Program-made: the position numbers and the translations under genes
DNA from: Galbula dea
Taxonomy: Eukaryota; Chordata; Aves; Piciformes; Galbulidae
Reading direction: 5' to 3'
Assembly: GCA_013399015.1 (NCBI GenBank)
Contig: VWZX01001040.1
Span: forward strand, 1,715,726-1,779,725
DNA length: 64,000 bases
Part shown: positions 26,590 to 38,448 of the stretch, piece by piece
Position numbering within the stretch: the first letter of the stretch is position 1
Layout of the letters: each line of letters begins with the position of its first letter
Notes under the pieces: model-generated
Told to the model about the DNA's origin: nothing
Databases searched by the model: none
The model's input: only the letters and a program-made list of their open reading frames with translations

Positions 26590-27830
26590 CACAGAATGAC
26601 AGGGGTTGGATCTCTGGGGATCATCTAGTCCAGCCCCCCTGCTAAAGTAGTTTCACCTACAGCAGGTTGCACAGGAACACGCCCAAGTGGGTTTTGAAAG
26701 TCTCCAGAGAAGATTCCACAACCTCTCTGGCAGCCTGTTCCAGTGCTCCAGCATCCTCAAAAGAAAGAAGTTTTTCCTTACCTTTAGGTAGAACTTTCTG
26801 TGTTCTAGCTTGTACCCACTGCTCCTTGCCCTGTCACTACACACCACTGAAAAGAGTCTGGCCCCATCCTCCTGACACTTGCCTTTTAGATATTGGTAAG
26901 TATTGAGAAGATCCCCTCTCCATCTTCTCCAGGCTAAACAGCCCCAGATCTCAGCCCTTCCTCATAAAATTGATACTCCAGTCCTTTTATCATCTTTGTA
27001 GCCCTCAACTGGACTCCAGTAGTTCCTTGTCTCTCCCAAACTATGGAGCCTAGAACTGGACACAATATTCCAGATGCAGCCTCACTAGGGCAGAGCAGAG
27101 GGGGAAGAACCTCCCGTGACCTGCTGGTCTCACTGTTCTTAATATACCCTAGGGTACCACTGGCTGCCTTAGTTATAAGAGCACACTGCTGACTCTTTGG
27201 TAACTTCTTGTCCACCAGCACTTCCAGGTCCTTCTCCATGGAGCTGCTTTCCAGCAGGTCAACCCCTAACCCATACTGGTCCATGGTGTTATTCCTCCCC
27301 AGGTGCAGAACTTCAGATTATCTTTCAAGGTCCCCTTACAACCCCTAACTTCATGAGGCTCCTCTCTGCCCAACTCTCCAGCCTGTCCAGGTCTCACTAA
27401 ACAGAAGCACAGTCTCATGGTGTGTCAGCCACTCCTCCTAGCTTTGTATCACCAGCAAACTTGCTGATAACAGACCCTGTCCCTTCATCCAGGTCACTGG
27501 CAAAGATGCTGAACAAGACTAAACCCATCCCTGACCCCCAGGGAACATCACTAGCTACAGGCCTCAACTAGACTGCACCACTGATCACAAACCTCTGAGC
27601 TCTGTCATTCAGCCACTTCTGAACCCACCTCACTGTGCACTCATCTAACCTACACTTCCTACGCCTACCCACGTGAGACAGTGGCAAAAGCCTTGCTGAA
27701 GTCAAGGTAGATAACATCCACCGCTGTCCCCTCATCTACCCAGCTAGTCACACCATCACAGTAGGCTATCAGATTGATCAAGCATGATTTCCCCTTGTGA
27801 ATGCATGCTGACTACTCTTGATAATCCAAG
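26590..27830 (-). repeat. CR1 LINE fragment (reverse-transcriptase half of ORF2 and 3' UTR)
   Basis: This is the longest CR1 copy here, read on the minus strand. The 3' end lies at the CACAGAATGA motif (26590). Towards higher coordinates follow the 3' UTR, the ORF2 C-terminal tail (near 26650-26850), the post-RT region and then RT-domain sequence. A minus frame at 26934-27284 keeps LVDKKLPKSQQCALITKAA and QLRATKMIKGLEY, typical of CR1. The far end reads SSQHAFTRG, matching the conserved start of the RT palm region. Frameshifts and stops break it, so it is inactive. It stops abruptly at 27830, where an LTR begins, so the CR1 5' part was either truncated at insertion or cut by the LTR event. 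Confidence 0.95.
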
Positions 27831-28156
27831 TGTCAATTCTGATGTCAAAGCTTAGCTGGACTATTCTTCTACTCCTTCTCCAAAACCAAAAAGGTTTGCA
27901 CTTTGGTGATCCTGAGGCCTTCTGTCGCAGTGTCAGTGGTGATGTAGTCACCATCAAGGGGGTGTTGGGTTTGGTATTGGGTTTTGTGCATATTTGTATA
28001 TATTTCATTTATCATTATTATTATTAGTTTTGTTTTCCAACCCACAAGTCTCTCTGTCTCTCTCTTATCCCCTTTCCCCTCCCAGGGTGGGGGAGAGAAG
28101 ATAACAGGGAGCGTCTGTCTTTGGGTTGGTGGTTGGCCCAGCCTCAACCCTTGACA
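27831..28156 (+). mobile_element. Solo LTR, avian ERVL-like
   Basis: The 3' two thirds match the layout of avian ERVL-type LTRs as I know them. In order: a GGTGTTGGGTTTGG segment, an AT-rich part with TTATTATTATTA, then CAACCCACAAGTCTCTCT, a pyrimidine tract, a G-rich segment, and a terminal CTCAACCCTTGACA. The proposed ends, TGTCAA at 27831 and TTGACA at 28156, are perfect 6-bp inverted repeats with TG...CA termini, as LTRs require. No internal retroviral gene sequence flanks it, so it is a solo or fragmentary LTR. The 5' boundary is less sure than the 3' one, and I found no matching 5-6 bp target duplication at these ends. Confidence 0.72.
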
Positions 28157-29929
28157 GACACAAACACCAAGAGTGAAGCAGAATGGGGCAGGGGTTCCAG
28201 CACCTTGGTAACTTGTGTTGAAAGGTCATTTCACATCCTGAAATAGATTTAACAGACTGAAGCAGCTAACGCTAACATGATTTCTTACTTGTTCTTTAAT
28301 TTGTACTTTTTGAAGATGCAGAGACCTTGGCTCAGATCCATCCAGCCTACTTTTAAGCAGTTGACTGAAGCCCTGAATGAATGGCCCAATTTTCTTAATC
28401 TTCCTACACAAACAAGACCACCAGAAGATGATTCACTCCAAGTTCTGAATCACTCTCATAGAAAGAACAGAGATTTACATTTATATGAGGGCGATATCTA
28501 CAGGTACACATCACTCAGCCCTCTAGTTCCCTTTCTCTTCCCAGGCAATCCAATCCCAGCCCACAAACCTTCTTGCCCATTCACCTGGTACAAGAGGTGC
28601 TATGTGGTCTTCCAGTGCTTGCAGTAGACTTTACAGCCTGATGCTCTCAGCTTATCTTCAGACAACCATTCAATGTAGTCTGTGCTGAGAAGCAGGAAAA
28701 AAAAATGTCCTATTATATTGTCAGATTTCCTAACTACCTTAAGGTCTAATTTCTGAGACTATTTTAAATTAATTTTAGATAAACTAAACCTTTATCTTCT
28801 TTTCCTTATTGCATAAGTGAGGCTGATTTGCTTTTAAAGTAGTATTTTACTGACCTAATTGAAATTTAGAAAGAAAAAGACCCCATAAAGAAAAGTGGAG
28901 GAAAAGAAATTAAAACCAAATGTGTAATGTTTAAAGCATGTCCTCCTGAAAAAGTGTTTTTCCATACAGCTGTTCCTTTAAGGCAGCAACAGTGCTGCAC
29001 AAAGCAGGAAAATCAATTCTCTAAAAGCTGGTCTTTAATAATTAAGTTGCATAAATTGAACATAATTAAGTTATACCAACTGGGCATGTGCTATGTGGTT
29101 TTGAATTATGAGGTCGGCAGTAAAAAGCAATAGAGAATAGATGTTAAGGTAATTTCTATGCAATTTTCCACTTACACTAAATGTGCCAAGATATTCAGAT
29201 TGCAGAAGGGTCTTAAGTAAGTGCAAGAAGCTAGTTTATATTTAAAATTAATTTAATGGATCAAATTAAAAAGTGAAATACAAAAAATTAAAACATCTCT
29301 CCACTACTGTCAGTTTGATAAAATGGAAAGGAAGAGGGAAAATGAAACAATTACACTCTCAAATTTGCTTGCAGTTTTTGGTGTGACCCCAAGACATAAT
29401 TCTCAAACCATCCTAGAAGAAAATTACTCATTCTTGATAGTCTCTGAAAGTTGATATTCCTTATAAAAGTACTTTTGCTACTAGATCTCGTGCATAAATG
29501 TAGAGAGAAATTTGGAACCAGCAGGATACTTTATAGTAGTTTACATACTTGAAAAGACATATACTGTTCACAAAATGTCTCATCCTTAAAAGCACTGGAG
29601 TCAGAGCTGCAGCCCAATATAAACAGCAGAAAGAAGAAACAAAACCCAAGAGGGCTACAAGAAAATTAAAAAAACATTGAACTAGTCTATCCACTGTCCA
29701 CAGAAGATTCAAGGTTCATGGTTTTCCCAGAAAAAAACCCCAACAGTAGATGAGAAAGGCATCCAATGACCATCAAGACTCCATGATATCCCAACCTACC
29801 CCACAACTTCAGAGTCCTTCCTGTTAGAAGTATTTTCCCAAGTCAAACCCACCTTACTAGAGCAGTTTAGAGCTCTATGCCACCTCTTCTAGCCACTTTG
29901 TGTACAGAATTCAGGCTCCTTTTCCTTCT
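28157..29929. other. Non-coding stretch, nothing recognised
   Basis: AT-rich unique-looking sequence with no gene-like frame. It does not continue the CR1 copy that ends at the LTR's left edge. Confidence 0.55.
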
Positions 29930-30490
29930 TCAGCAGCCTTTTAAACGTTTGAAGATGATTCTTAAGATTCTCCTCCCATCTTCTCTTCTTTAGGTTAACT
30001 GCCCTGATCTTTCAGTTCTCCTTTAAACACCAAGTTATCCAATGCTGATCATCCTCAATATTCTCCTCTCCACTCTCTTCCACTGCTTCACCTCTCCCCT
30101 AGAGCATGCCCAGTACAGAACACCGCACTCCAGCTGAGGTCCTGGGGACTAGTCCATGAGTCTTCTCGAATACACCCTGTGACATCCATTTCTACAAGTC
30201 CAAGACTTTGACTTAGGTGGATCACAGACTAAATGATTTTTTTTCTACAAAAGCATTCACTAGCCAGTTATTCTCTACTCTGTGCTCATGCATTTTATGC
30301 ACTTCACTTTTCCAACCTGCCAAGTTTATACTCAATTCTCTCTTCAACGTATCTGCAGCCCCTCCCAATCTCATATCATTTGCAAATTTAGTAGTTATAA
30401 TCCAGAGAGAAACACAGGCTCTACTGAAAGTGCTGAGTGTTACTGGTCCAGAACTGACCCCAGAGGTTGCTACCTCCCCCCACCTCAGAA
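29930..30490 (-). repeat. Old CR1-like LINE relic
   Basis: This is a highly diverged copy on the minus strand. A minus frame (30222-30527) contains SSGPVTLSTF, aligning with the RT motif PQGSVLGPVLF region, then KFANDMRLGGAADTL, aligning with the catalytic FADDTKLGG motif of CR1-type reverse transcriptases; the second catalytic D is changed (FADD to FAND). The lower-coordinate part (GCCCAGTACAGAACACCG near 30107) matches the post-RT region encoding the LEY...Q.WSP segment. Many indels lie between these landmarks. Its divergence suggests it predates the other CR1 copies in the window. The ends are approximate. Confidence 0.72.
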
Positions 30491-33400
30491 TGCAGCAACA
30501 GGCAGAGCAAACAGACTGCTTACGCACTCTTCATACTGGAGACCCAGCTTCATTCTAGATATAGATACTATGACAAGAATCGTCTCCTTTATTTCCCCAA
30601 ACAGATCTGTAATCTCAAACTGCTCCCCAAATAATACCCAGATACTATTAAACTTGTTATTGAAATCTATATTGGCATTGACAAACAGAGCAATCTATCA
30701 GCTCCTCACTAGATGACCTGTCTCAAGCTTTAACTGAGAATGGATGTTTATGTATGAGCAGATGTGTCCTCACATACCAGCCAGTTAAAACGAACATGCT
30801 ATTAACAAATGCAAGTGTTGAAGAATTGTGACAGGCACCAAAAAAACACAGTACTGTAGTCTTTATTACCTGCAAAACCAGGAATTATGAATACAATTGC
30901 ACTATGTTCATTGTACATTAACTTTTCTATTCCTTTGGAAAGATGAGGACAGGCTTGGAATTGGCTTCTCTATACGTCAAGTGAATCCAGGTATTTAATT
31001 ATGTCCATAGAAATGAAGTATTTTGACAGTCTTCATCAAGGAGATGTCAAACAAACATTATATATGCATCTATCATTACTACAGCTCTTATTTTGATAAT
31101 ATTTGACTTGAGAGAAATTGAGAAAAAAGTGTCACTTTTTCAGAAGAAGATGAAGTATATTAACTAATGATAGTGCTTTACTGAAACAATTCCTTGGTGA
31201 GGCCTGCTAAAGCAGATGTTTGGCAACTGCCTATGGAAGAATCAAACAGAACTTGGAATACCAACTGCTGTTAAAGTTAAGACTTTAGATCACACTGTTA
31301 TGAAGGAAAAAAAGTAATTTTATTTGCCCTGGAATCCTAAAATTCCCTTTTTTTATATACTTTTTAAAAAAAAAATTTTAAACTCAGGAATGCATCTAGT
31401 TCATCAAATTACTAACCCCACATATTTTTCAGGATGGTAACAGACAGGGAAATAAAAGATATATGCTAAAATAGAATGGCAATAAAAATGTTAGATGGAA
31501 ATCTGTTTCCCTTGGAAGCCCAATACAGTATTGCTGTAGTTCACTCTCAATAACTGGCCATCAATTAATCTCTTTACAAAAGAGGTAAATTGATTGATTT
31601 ATCTCTATTGATTTTAAAGTTAAGAATAAAACTGGAAAATAGCCACATGCAGAACAGCTTCAAAAAGTGTATCACAAGGAAGACCTTTTGCTTCCCAGCT
31701 TAATCTCTGCAAATTTATGTATTCAGAAAAGCCAAAAGAAAGTCCTTGCTAAATTCACAACAGTGTAAATGCTGCAGTAAACTGCAGCAACTGCAGTAAA
31801 ACCTGGCCCTCCTGATGCACTGGTAGCTCTCTGCCTTAAAGAGGATTTCACACATTCTAAGCTTCTTGAATTCAAGAGGAAATCAACGTTTACCACCCAG
31901 AGCAACATACAGAATTATTTCCCATCCAACTCTGAAAAGTCATTTATTTTCTACCCTTGAAAGAGCTCCACATCTTGAAGTTAGAAAGCACTGAGTAAGG
32001 TCTCCCAATAATCTTTAATCCTTCATTTCAAAACCTTCTGTCTACCTACATTTGGGCAAATAATAACTTTTCTAAGGGAAAACTGTACATTGTAAAAAGC
32101 TTGGTTTTAACCAAACAATAAAACTGGAACCATCAAGGAAGGGACCTTTGCTTTCAAGGGCCAATGCACTGAATATATGACCTCCCCTGTAATACTCACT
32201 AGAAACCATTTCATCATTTATACTTAAAATCCTTAATCAGATAAAGGTCACAAACTACATTTCCTGTCAATGAGAATCAAAAAATTGGGAAGAGATGCAA
32301 TCTAAGCTACCAAAAATATAAGAAAGAAGCTTAGATGTTAATAAAGCTGACACTGCAAAGTCCCTTTGCATTTAGGTCTGTACTCCATGTTATGTTGCTG
32401 TTGTCTTTTATGAACTCGTGATGCATTACGAATTTACAACAAGTCAACAAAGCATGCTAGCTGAATTTAGATACAAATGACAGAGAAGAGCACAAACATA
32501 GACTGACCTTTCTGTCAGAGGGCAAAGTCAGGAGGAGGGAGAGGGATTATACCTTTCCATTTTAGCTGTGCATCGTAAAAGCAAAGATTAGAAAACAACT
32601 GCTTTTGTGTTTTCCCAACTAATAAAATACTCAAATACTGCAAGACTCTTTCCAGTATCACTGTTAAATACTCCAGGGGTAAGCAGCCACCAGGTTCTCA
32701 TACACCTGAAGAGTCACTGAAAGCTACCCTCTCCCCACCATACCCTTTGCTCCTCTGTTTACACACAATACCCATGAAACACACATATGCAAGACTGTAT
32801 TTTAGGACTGTCAAATCTGAAGTTGATTGACCACAAGCAAAACGTTATGGATACTAACACACCATCTGACAAACCACACACAAGCTTCCAGACTGCATCT
32901 AGACAGGTTCAAATGAGAAACTGGTCTGGTGTTCTGCAAGATCCTCCCCATCTCATCAGCCACTCACTGCTGCAAGCAAGGTGAGGAATGCATGAGCCAA
33001 GAGCGGACAGTGCCAGCTGCGCCAAGAGCTCAAAGCTTCAGTTCCTCAGCGTTATTTTAATGTAAAATCTTGAACTAATTATTTACATTTAAAATCTGTT
33101 CTGCAGAATTTTCTCAAGTTTTTAGCATACATCTCAAAATTCAGAGGGGAATTCCACAGCTTGACAAGCTTTAACTTCTTTGGCTCTTGAATAGAGAGTT
33201 CTGGATACGGAAAGTAAAAATACAAACCTCTTCATGTCTACTTGAATGCACTAGACCACAGTGCCTGTGGAAACTACTGATGTTCAATTCAGCATGATCA
33301 GATTTATTTTAAAAAATAGTGAGATTTATGTTTTAATTTCCAAATCATCTTTAGAGGGAACAAAATAGGATGGCAGTATTATTGGGGAATGCTGCATTAT

Positions 33401-34205
33401 TAAAACTATAAATCCCTCCAAAATGAAAATAAGTCGTCTTGTTTTTTTCCAGTGTTGAAAAGGGTAAAAGTGGTTTCCCAAAAGTTCAGCAGACAATTTA
33501 ATAACTTACTCAACTAAAGTAAGTGTTTTGATTTTAACACCTTATTCAACTAATCTAAGTGGGTTTTTGCCTTTTCTCTGCGGAATAATGAATACTTGAA
33601 AGACGTAAGAATTTGGAAAGCTCATGCTCAGCTCTTCAGCAAAGCAGTCATATTCACTTCTTACAAACAACAGGTACCCAAGGTACTTCAATATTAACTG
33701 GACTTAAATGCTGTCTGAAGCAACAAATTAGCAGGTCTGCTTTCCCAAATCACCACTGAAGTGACTCAACAATTAAAACATGCTCATATACCATGACAAA
33801 AGATGAGATCACAATTTAAGTAACATTGCTAAATTAAGAATTAAACTGTCCACGAATGAATGAAAATTAAGGGCATTTTTCTGTTTGTGGTTTTGTTTGG
33901 TTTGTGAACTGCACCAAAAAAAAAAAAAGCCTTCTTTAACTACTGAGTTCATTTAGGGCAAAATTTTCAGAGACATGCATCCACAGCATGTGCATTTTAC
34001 TGTGCCTAATTAGAAAAACAATCAATCAACTGCTGCTCTTGCTTAGAAAAGTTACAGCTATTTTTTTACGTCTAATTCCCAGCAGGGGGGAAAAGTAAAA
34101 TTATAACTGCCCCTCCTTCACCTCCCTAGTTCTTTTAAGGTATTCTTTCAGACTTCCCTTCTTCCAGCTGCACACAAAGATAAGGCCTCTTTTTATTTTT
34201 TCTGT
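30491..34205. other. Non-coding stretch, nothing recognised
   Basis: No coding frame or transposon is recognised. Short A/T runs occur near 31369 and an A13 run near 33915. The AT-rich sequence at 30500-30720 could extend the neighbouring CR1 relic further 5', but I could not align it. Confidence 0.55.
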
Positions 34206-34258
34206 TTTATATATATATATTTTTATATATATATTTTTATATATATATTAATATTATA
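34206..34258. repeat. (TA)n-rich microsatellite
   Basis: Three blocks of alternating TA are separated by T5 interruptions. Such tracts are slippage-prone and can extrude cruciforms. The interrupted structure suggests an ageing microsatellite. Confidence 0.92.
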
Positions 34259-36144
34259 AAAGACTTACTATGAGTATTTACATATATATTTATATCTAGA
34301 TCTAGACACACATAGAGTCTATAACTTGCTATTTAGTTCTCAAGCTTTGTGATTAGTTCCATTTAAATTCCACAGCCTGGAAAGAGCATGTGCATTAGCA
34401 GGACATCCAACCAGTTGTTTCAGCAGTACCTGACAACTGGAGCTGGGAGAGCAGAAGTAAGGCAGCACAGCTGCCCAACCTCCAAGGGTACCCCATGCTG
34501 AGAAAGCCCATTGCACACAGAGGCAACAGCAAGCAGGTCACACGCGTCACAGCTTTCTGAAAGTCATGACAAATGCCTCCACCCACCAAAGGGAAAAGAA
34601 CAAAATATTTACATGTTAGCTTTCTGTCTTAGGAAAGATTTACAGAACACACTATTTTCTCTATGCAGTAAATGGACACTCATTTGAAAACTGAATGCTG
34701 TAAGAAAACCCTTCAGTATACACCAAGGTTAAACTCATTTCTGTTGTGTGACCAGTTCAACATGATTTGCAAGCTCACCTGTGCATCCAGTGATAAGCTT
34801 TGAACATATCCTAACCTTCCCTCCTGCTATGCTTCAGTATTTACACTCCTACTGCTTTGACTGTTGCTCCAGACATCTGCTGGGCACCTTTTCCTTTACA
34901 CTGTGTCATTTTTCTTACTCCTAGGTGTAACTGTCTTCCTTCCTCCGGTTCCCCACCTCTGAAAGCAGCCTGCCGCTTTGTTTTCTCCTCACCTCCCCAT
35001 CCTTCCAGCAGCAGAATGAGAAAGCAAAGAAATGGAAGCAACAATGTATCATAATTTAGCAATGGTGCAGCTGGTGTATAGGCTCAAGAGCCCCTATCTG
35101 TCACACTTCTAAAGGCAAAGATGAAGAAAATATGTTTGTTTTGTCACTTTCTCATCCAGCAGGTGAAAAATATCAATACAGAAAAGGTTCAAAAGCAAGT
35201 AGAAAACAAAGAACAATTTCAATATCTGTAACTTTGTCCAGAACATTTATGTAAGGGATTTTGCAGCATGAGGAAGAAACAAACACACATCTGCTAACTT
35301 TAAGTTTGAGCAGCTACGAAGCAGATTTGTTTCCATTTCATCTCCATATGATTTGGGTGCTCAGTAGGCATCTGTCTTCTTTAGGACAGACTTGCAAACG
35401 AATGGTGTTTTGACCTTGATAGCACCTATGCAGAGCCCAACAAAAACTACTCCACATTTATTCCAGCATGTCAGAGAACTTGATTTGCTGTCATCACAAG
35501 TTTCCCACTTCAGACTTTCATTCTCTCCTCACCAAAGACTACAGTCTGATATCTCAAGCAAGGAGATGGGAAGGTACGACACCAGCCTGTTTTCAGAACA
35601 GATATGCAGTGCACGAAAGCAGCAAAGAGATAGGAGCAAATCAGTTAGGAAAGCCTACACAAACAACTGCAGAGAGAGATAGAGACTAGCTGGCTGGAAG
35701 AGCTCAGAAACGGTGGGAGCAGAGAGGACAGAGGGCTCCAATCTAACCTTGCTGATCCTGTCATACCTGGGGCTGGAGGAAGGACTACTGCCAAACGCTT
35801 TCCAAATCACCTCTCATTTTTAAAAGCAAACCTGTTTCGAGTAAGATAAGATTCTGTTTAATGTTTTGGCCTCCCATTTTTTCCTCCCAAGTGGTAGGAG
35901 GGCATGGGTTTGAGCACATACACACAGTAAGGGTGTAGAAGGCAGACAAGGCACTATGACACCAGGGAAAATGATCCTTACAGACTGGCCTCTCCACAGG
36001 GAGAAATCTTGCACAACTGTTCCAGGGGAACTGCTGGCTTCTAACTTCCCAGCTCTCAAATGCCTTATGTATTGTAGCCAAGCATTTCTTAATATTTTTC
36101 CAGGCACTCATAAAGCCTGGATATTTTACCACCACTCTGTTCAT
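34259..36144. other. Non-coding stretch, nothing recognised
   Basis: No gene-like frame with recognisable homology and no identifiable repeat. Two overlapping minus-strand frames (35785-36144 and 35820-36107) are open but match nothing known, and lie in composition typical of the surroundings. Confidence 0.5.
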
Positions 36145-36470
36145 TTACATTCAAAGAAGTGGAGCTTGAACTGGGAAAGTTGCAAAGAAAGGTTACAAGA
36201 ACGATTAGAGTTTCTTTAAAAGGGAGCAACGACAAGAAATTACAATTACTCTTTTCAGATATGGGAAGGGCAGACAGATGTGAGAAGCAAGCAGGAAGAA
36301 AAACTACAAACTGTTACAGGCAAAGGACAGTGTTTCAGCTGGAGATCAAGTATTTATAAAATGGTTGCATCCAAGTTCAGACTGGAAGTCAAAATGAATG
36401 AAGACTCTAAAAGGAAGCTCTAGAATGCGTTTCCCGTATTTAGGAAGCAGAGATAGAGCAAGAAGCACCC
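36145..36470 (+). repeat. Probable ancient CR1-like LINE relic
   Basis: The segment AAAGAAGTGGAGCTTGAA to GATTAGAG (about 36155-36211) corresponds to the CR1 ORF2 region KKDIELLEKVQRRATRMIRGL; the frame there reads KLQRKVTRTIRV. Downstream, CAGCTGGAGATCAAG (about 36337) resembles the FRLDIRK segment and sits at roughly the right distance. Everything else is heavily mutated. This is an inference from a few ordered landmarks, with approximate ends. Confidence 0.42.
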
Positions 36471-38340
36471 ATGATGTTTGAAGACATCCTGAAAAGCTGA
36501 CAAAGAATCAGTGTAAGTGAACAGCTCTCTGAAGAAGGCTTTAGAGAGGACAGAATCAGTTTGGTTCCATTGTTTTTATTTTCTACAAATACCAGATTCA
36601 GATCTTCATGAGTCATTTGGAGGATTCAAAACAAAGATCTTCCTTCTCACAATCCATTATTTCTTCTCTTTCAGAGCCCTAAACAGTGGTCACAGATGGG
36701 CAGAAAGTTGGGTAGGATGTGTTGCTGTGTTAGTACAATTATTGTGGCATTAAGACTCACAACAATTATATGGATAGCAGCCAAAGTTATGTGACCTGCT
36801 CGTGTTTGATGTTAAACCATTTACAAAACTTTAAGTAGAAGGAAACCCTGTACTGTGCCACCCCTCATATCCCAGTCAGAATGCTAGGAGGTTGTTTTGC
36901 TTTGGGTTTTGCCATCCTCTGTAATGAGGTATAGACTAATTCCTAGGTTAATCTAAATTTTATCTAATAAATACTATGGAAATGCACAGGCCCGAGACAC
37001 TAGCAATATCCTCAAACTCTCCTGCTCTGCTTTATGGCACATTATAGTTGCACCATCTGATCTTTTATTACAGGTTATCAATTTATACTACATTGTTAAG
37101 AAGCACACTATCACCCATAATATGTGGAGTTCAGATTCTGCAAGTACTTCTAAGCTTAACCCAGTTGTTGCTCTTATGGGGGAGCACGCTCAAGGATCCA
37201 GTGGTCCCTCCTATTGGTATACTCCTAAGAATACACAGTAACAGTGATAATGCTGTGCAACTTGAGAGTCCCTTGCTAACAGTTACTGTGAAGTCAACTC
37301 TTCTTTTTTACAGCATGTACTATGTAGAGGTGTTAAAACAAAGCAATCTAAGTGCTACTATACATTTAATAAGATAAAAACAAGCAGTGAACATTACCAC
37401 TCTTGAAGCATCACTGGCACTTCATTATCCACCGTGTTGCACTTATTTTTACCTACATAGTATTTGAAGTGCCTTTTAAATCACATCCTCCTCTATTAGA
37501 GGTATTCAAAAGCAATCCTTCAGATTTCTTTCAAAGGCTGTGCAGCACTGTAACACATGGATGCAATCAGCTTGGTGATGGGCATGACTCCCAGAAAGCA
37601 ACACTCCCAGGGCACTTGCCAATTTTATTTCAAGTTCACATATGCAGTATCTGGCTGTTTAGTCCCATCTTCCAGCTGCATCTGTGCACACTGCAAGGAG
37701 GGCTGGTACTTCTGTTAGCAGATGGCAGCTGACCATTTCCCTGTGCTGTCCAAATGGGAATTGAATATCCACAACAATGACTGAAATTGGAACAATTTTA
37801 CAGGAAGCACTGGAGAACTAAGTTAAGAAATAGCTACAGAAATGACAATTTCCTATTCACTTCTTTTTCCAGCTTTCACTTAAACATGGTGTTTCCAGTC
37901 AGCTTTTTATGACTTACACAGTAGGGGTGGCTTAGCTTTAACAGGCCAAGGGTCATTATGCTGCACCAGCACACCTTTGAAGAAGATTTCTGGACCATTC
38001 CTCCTTTCTCCTCTTCTTCCAGCACTGCTTTACAGGAGCACTGCTTGAGAGGGTCTTAGGGTCTTCCCCTGGGAAGTGGACTATGTGGTTTGCACAGCTA
38101 TCTGGGAAGACCCCAGGACCACCTCCTTCTGCAGGCAGCAGGATGACATCTCCATCCTTACACACGAACGGCAGGCAAAGTCTTTGACTGAAATCAGTAA
38201 CTCAGGAGAAAGCCAAGGTTCCTTTACAAAAGAACAGTACTCATGTAAGAAAAGTATGCAAACACCTTGCCAGGATAGAAGCTGCACTAGTTGGTTATTT
38301 TTCTTCAAAGGCCTCAGAGATACCTAACATGTTTACATCA
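36471..38340. other. Non-coding stretch, nothing recognised
   Basis: Frames of 109 codons occur on the plus strand at 37048-37377 and 37403-37732, but they match no family I know. They end without splice or polyadenylation context. Confidence 0.5.
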
Positions 38341-38448
38341 CAGGATCATAGAACGGTTTTGGGTTAGAATGGACCTTAAAGATCATCTAGTTCCAAGCCC
38401 CCTGCCACAGGCAGGGACACCTTCCACTAGACTAGGTTGCTCAAAGTC
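38341..38448 (-). repeat. CR1 LINE 3' tail, about 108 bp
   Basis: Starting at CAGGATCATAGAACGG, this is the extreme 3' end of a CR1 copy in minus orientation. It includes the conserved GACCTTAAAGATCATCTAG and GCAGGGACACCTTCCACTAG segments. It holds only the 3' UTR and the last few codon positions, so it is a severely 5'-truncated insertion. Confidence 0.95.
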
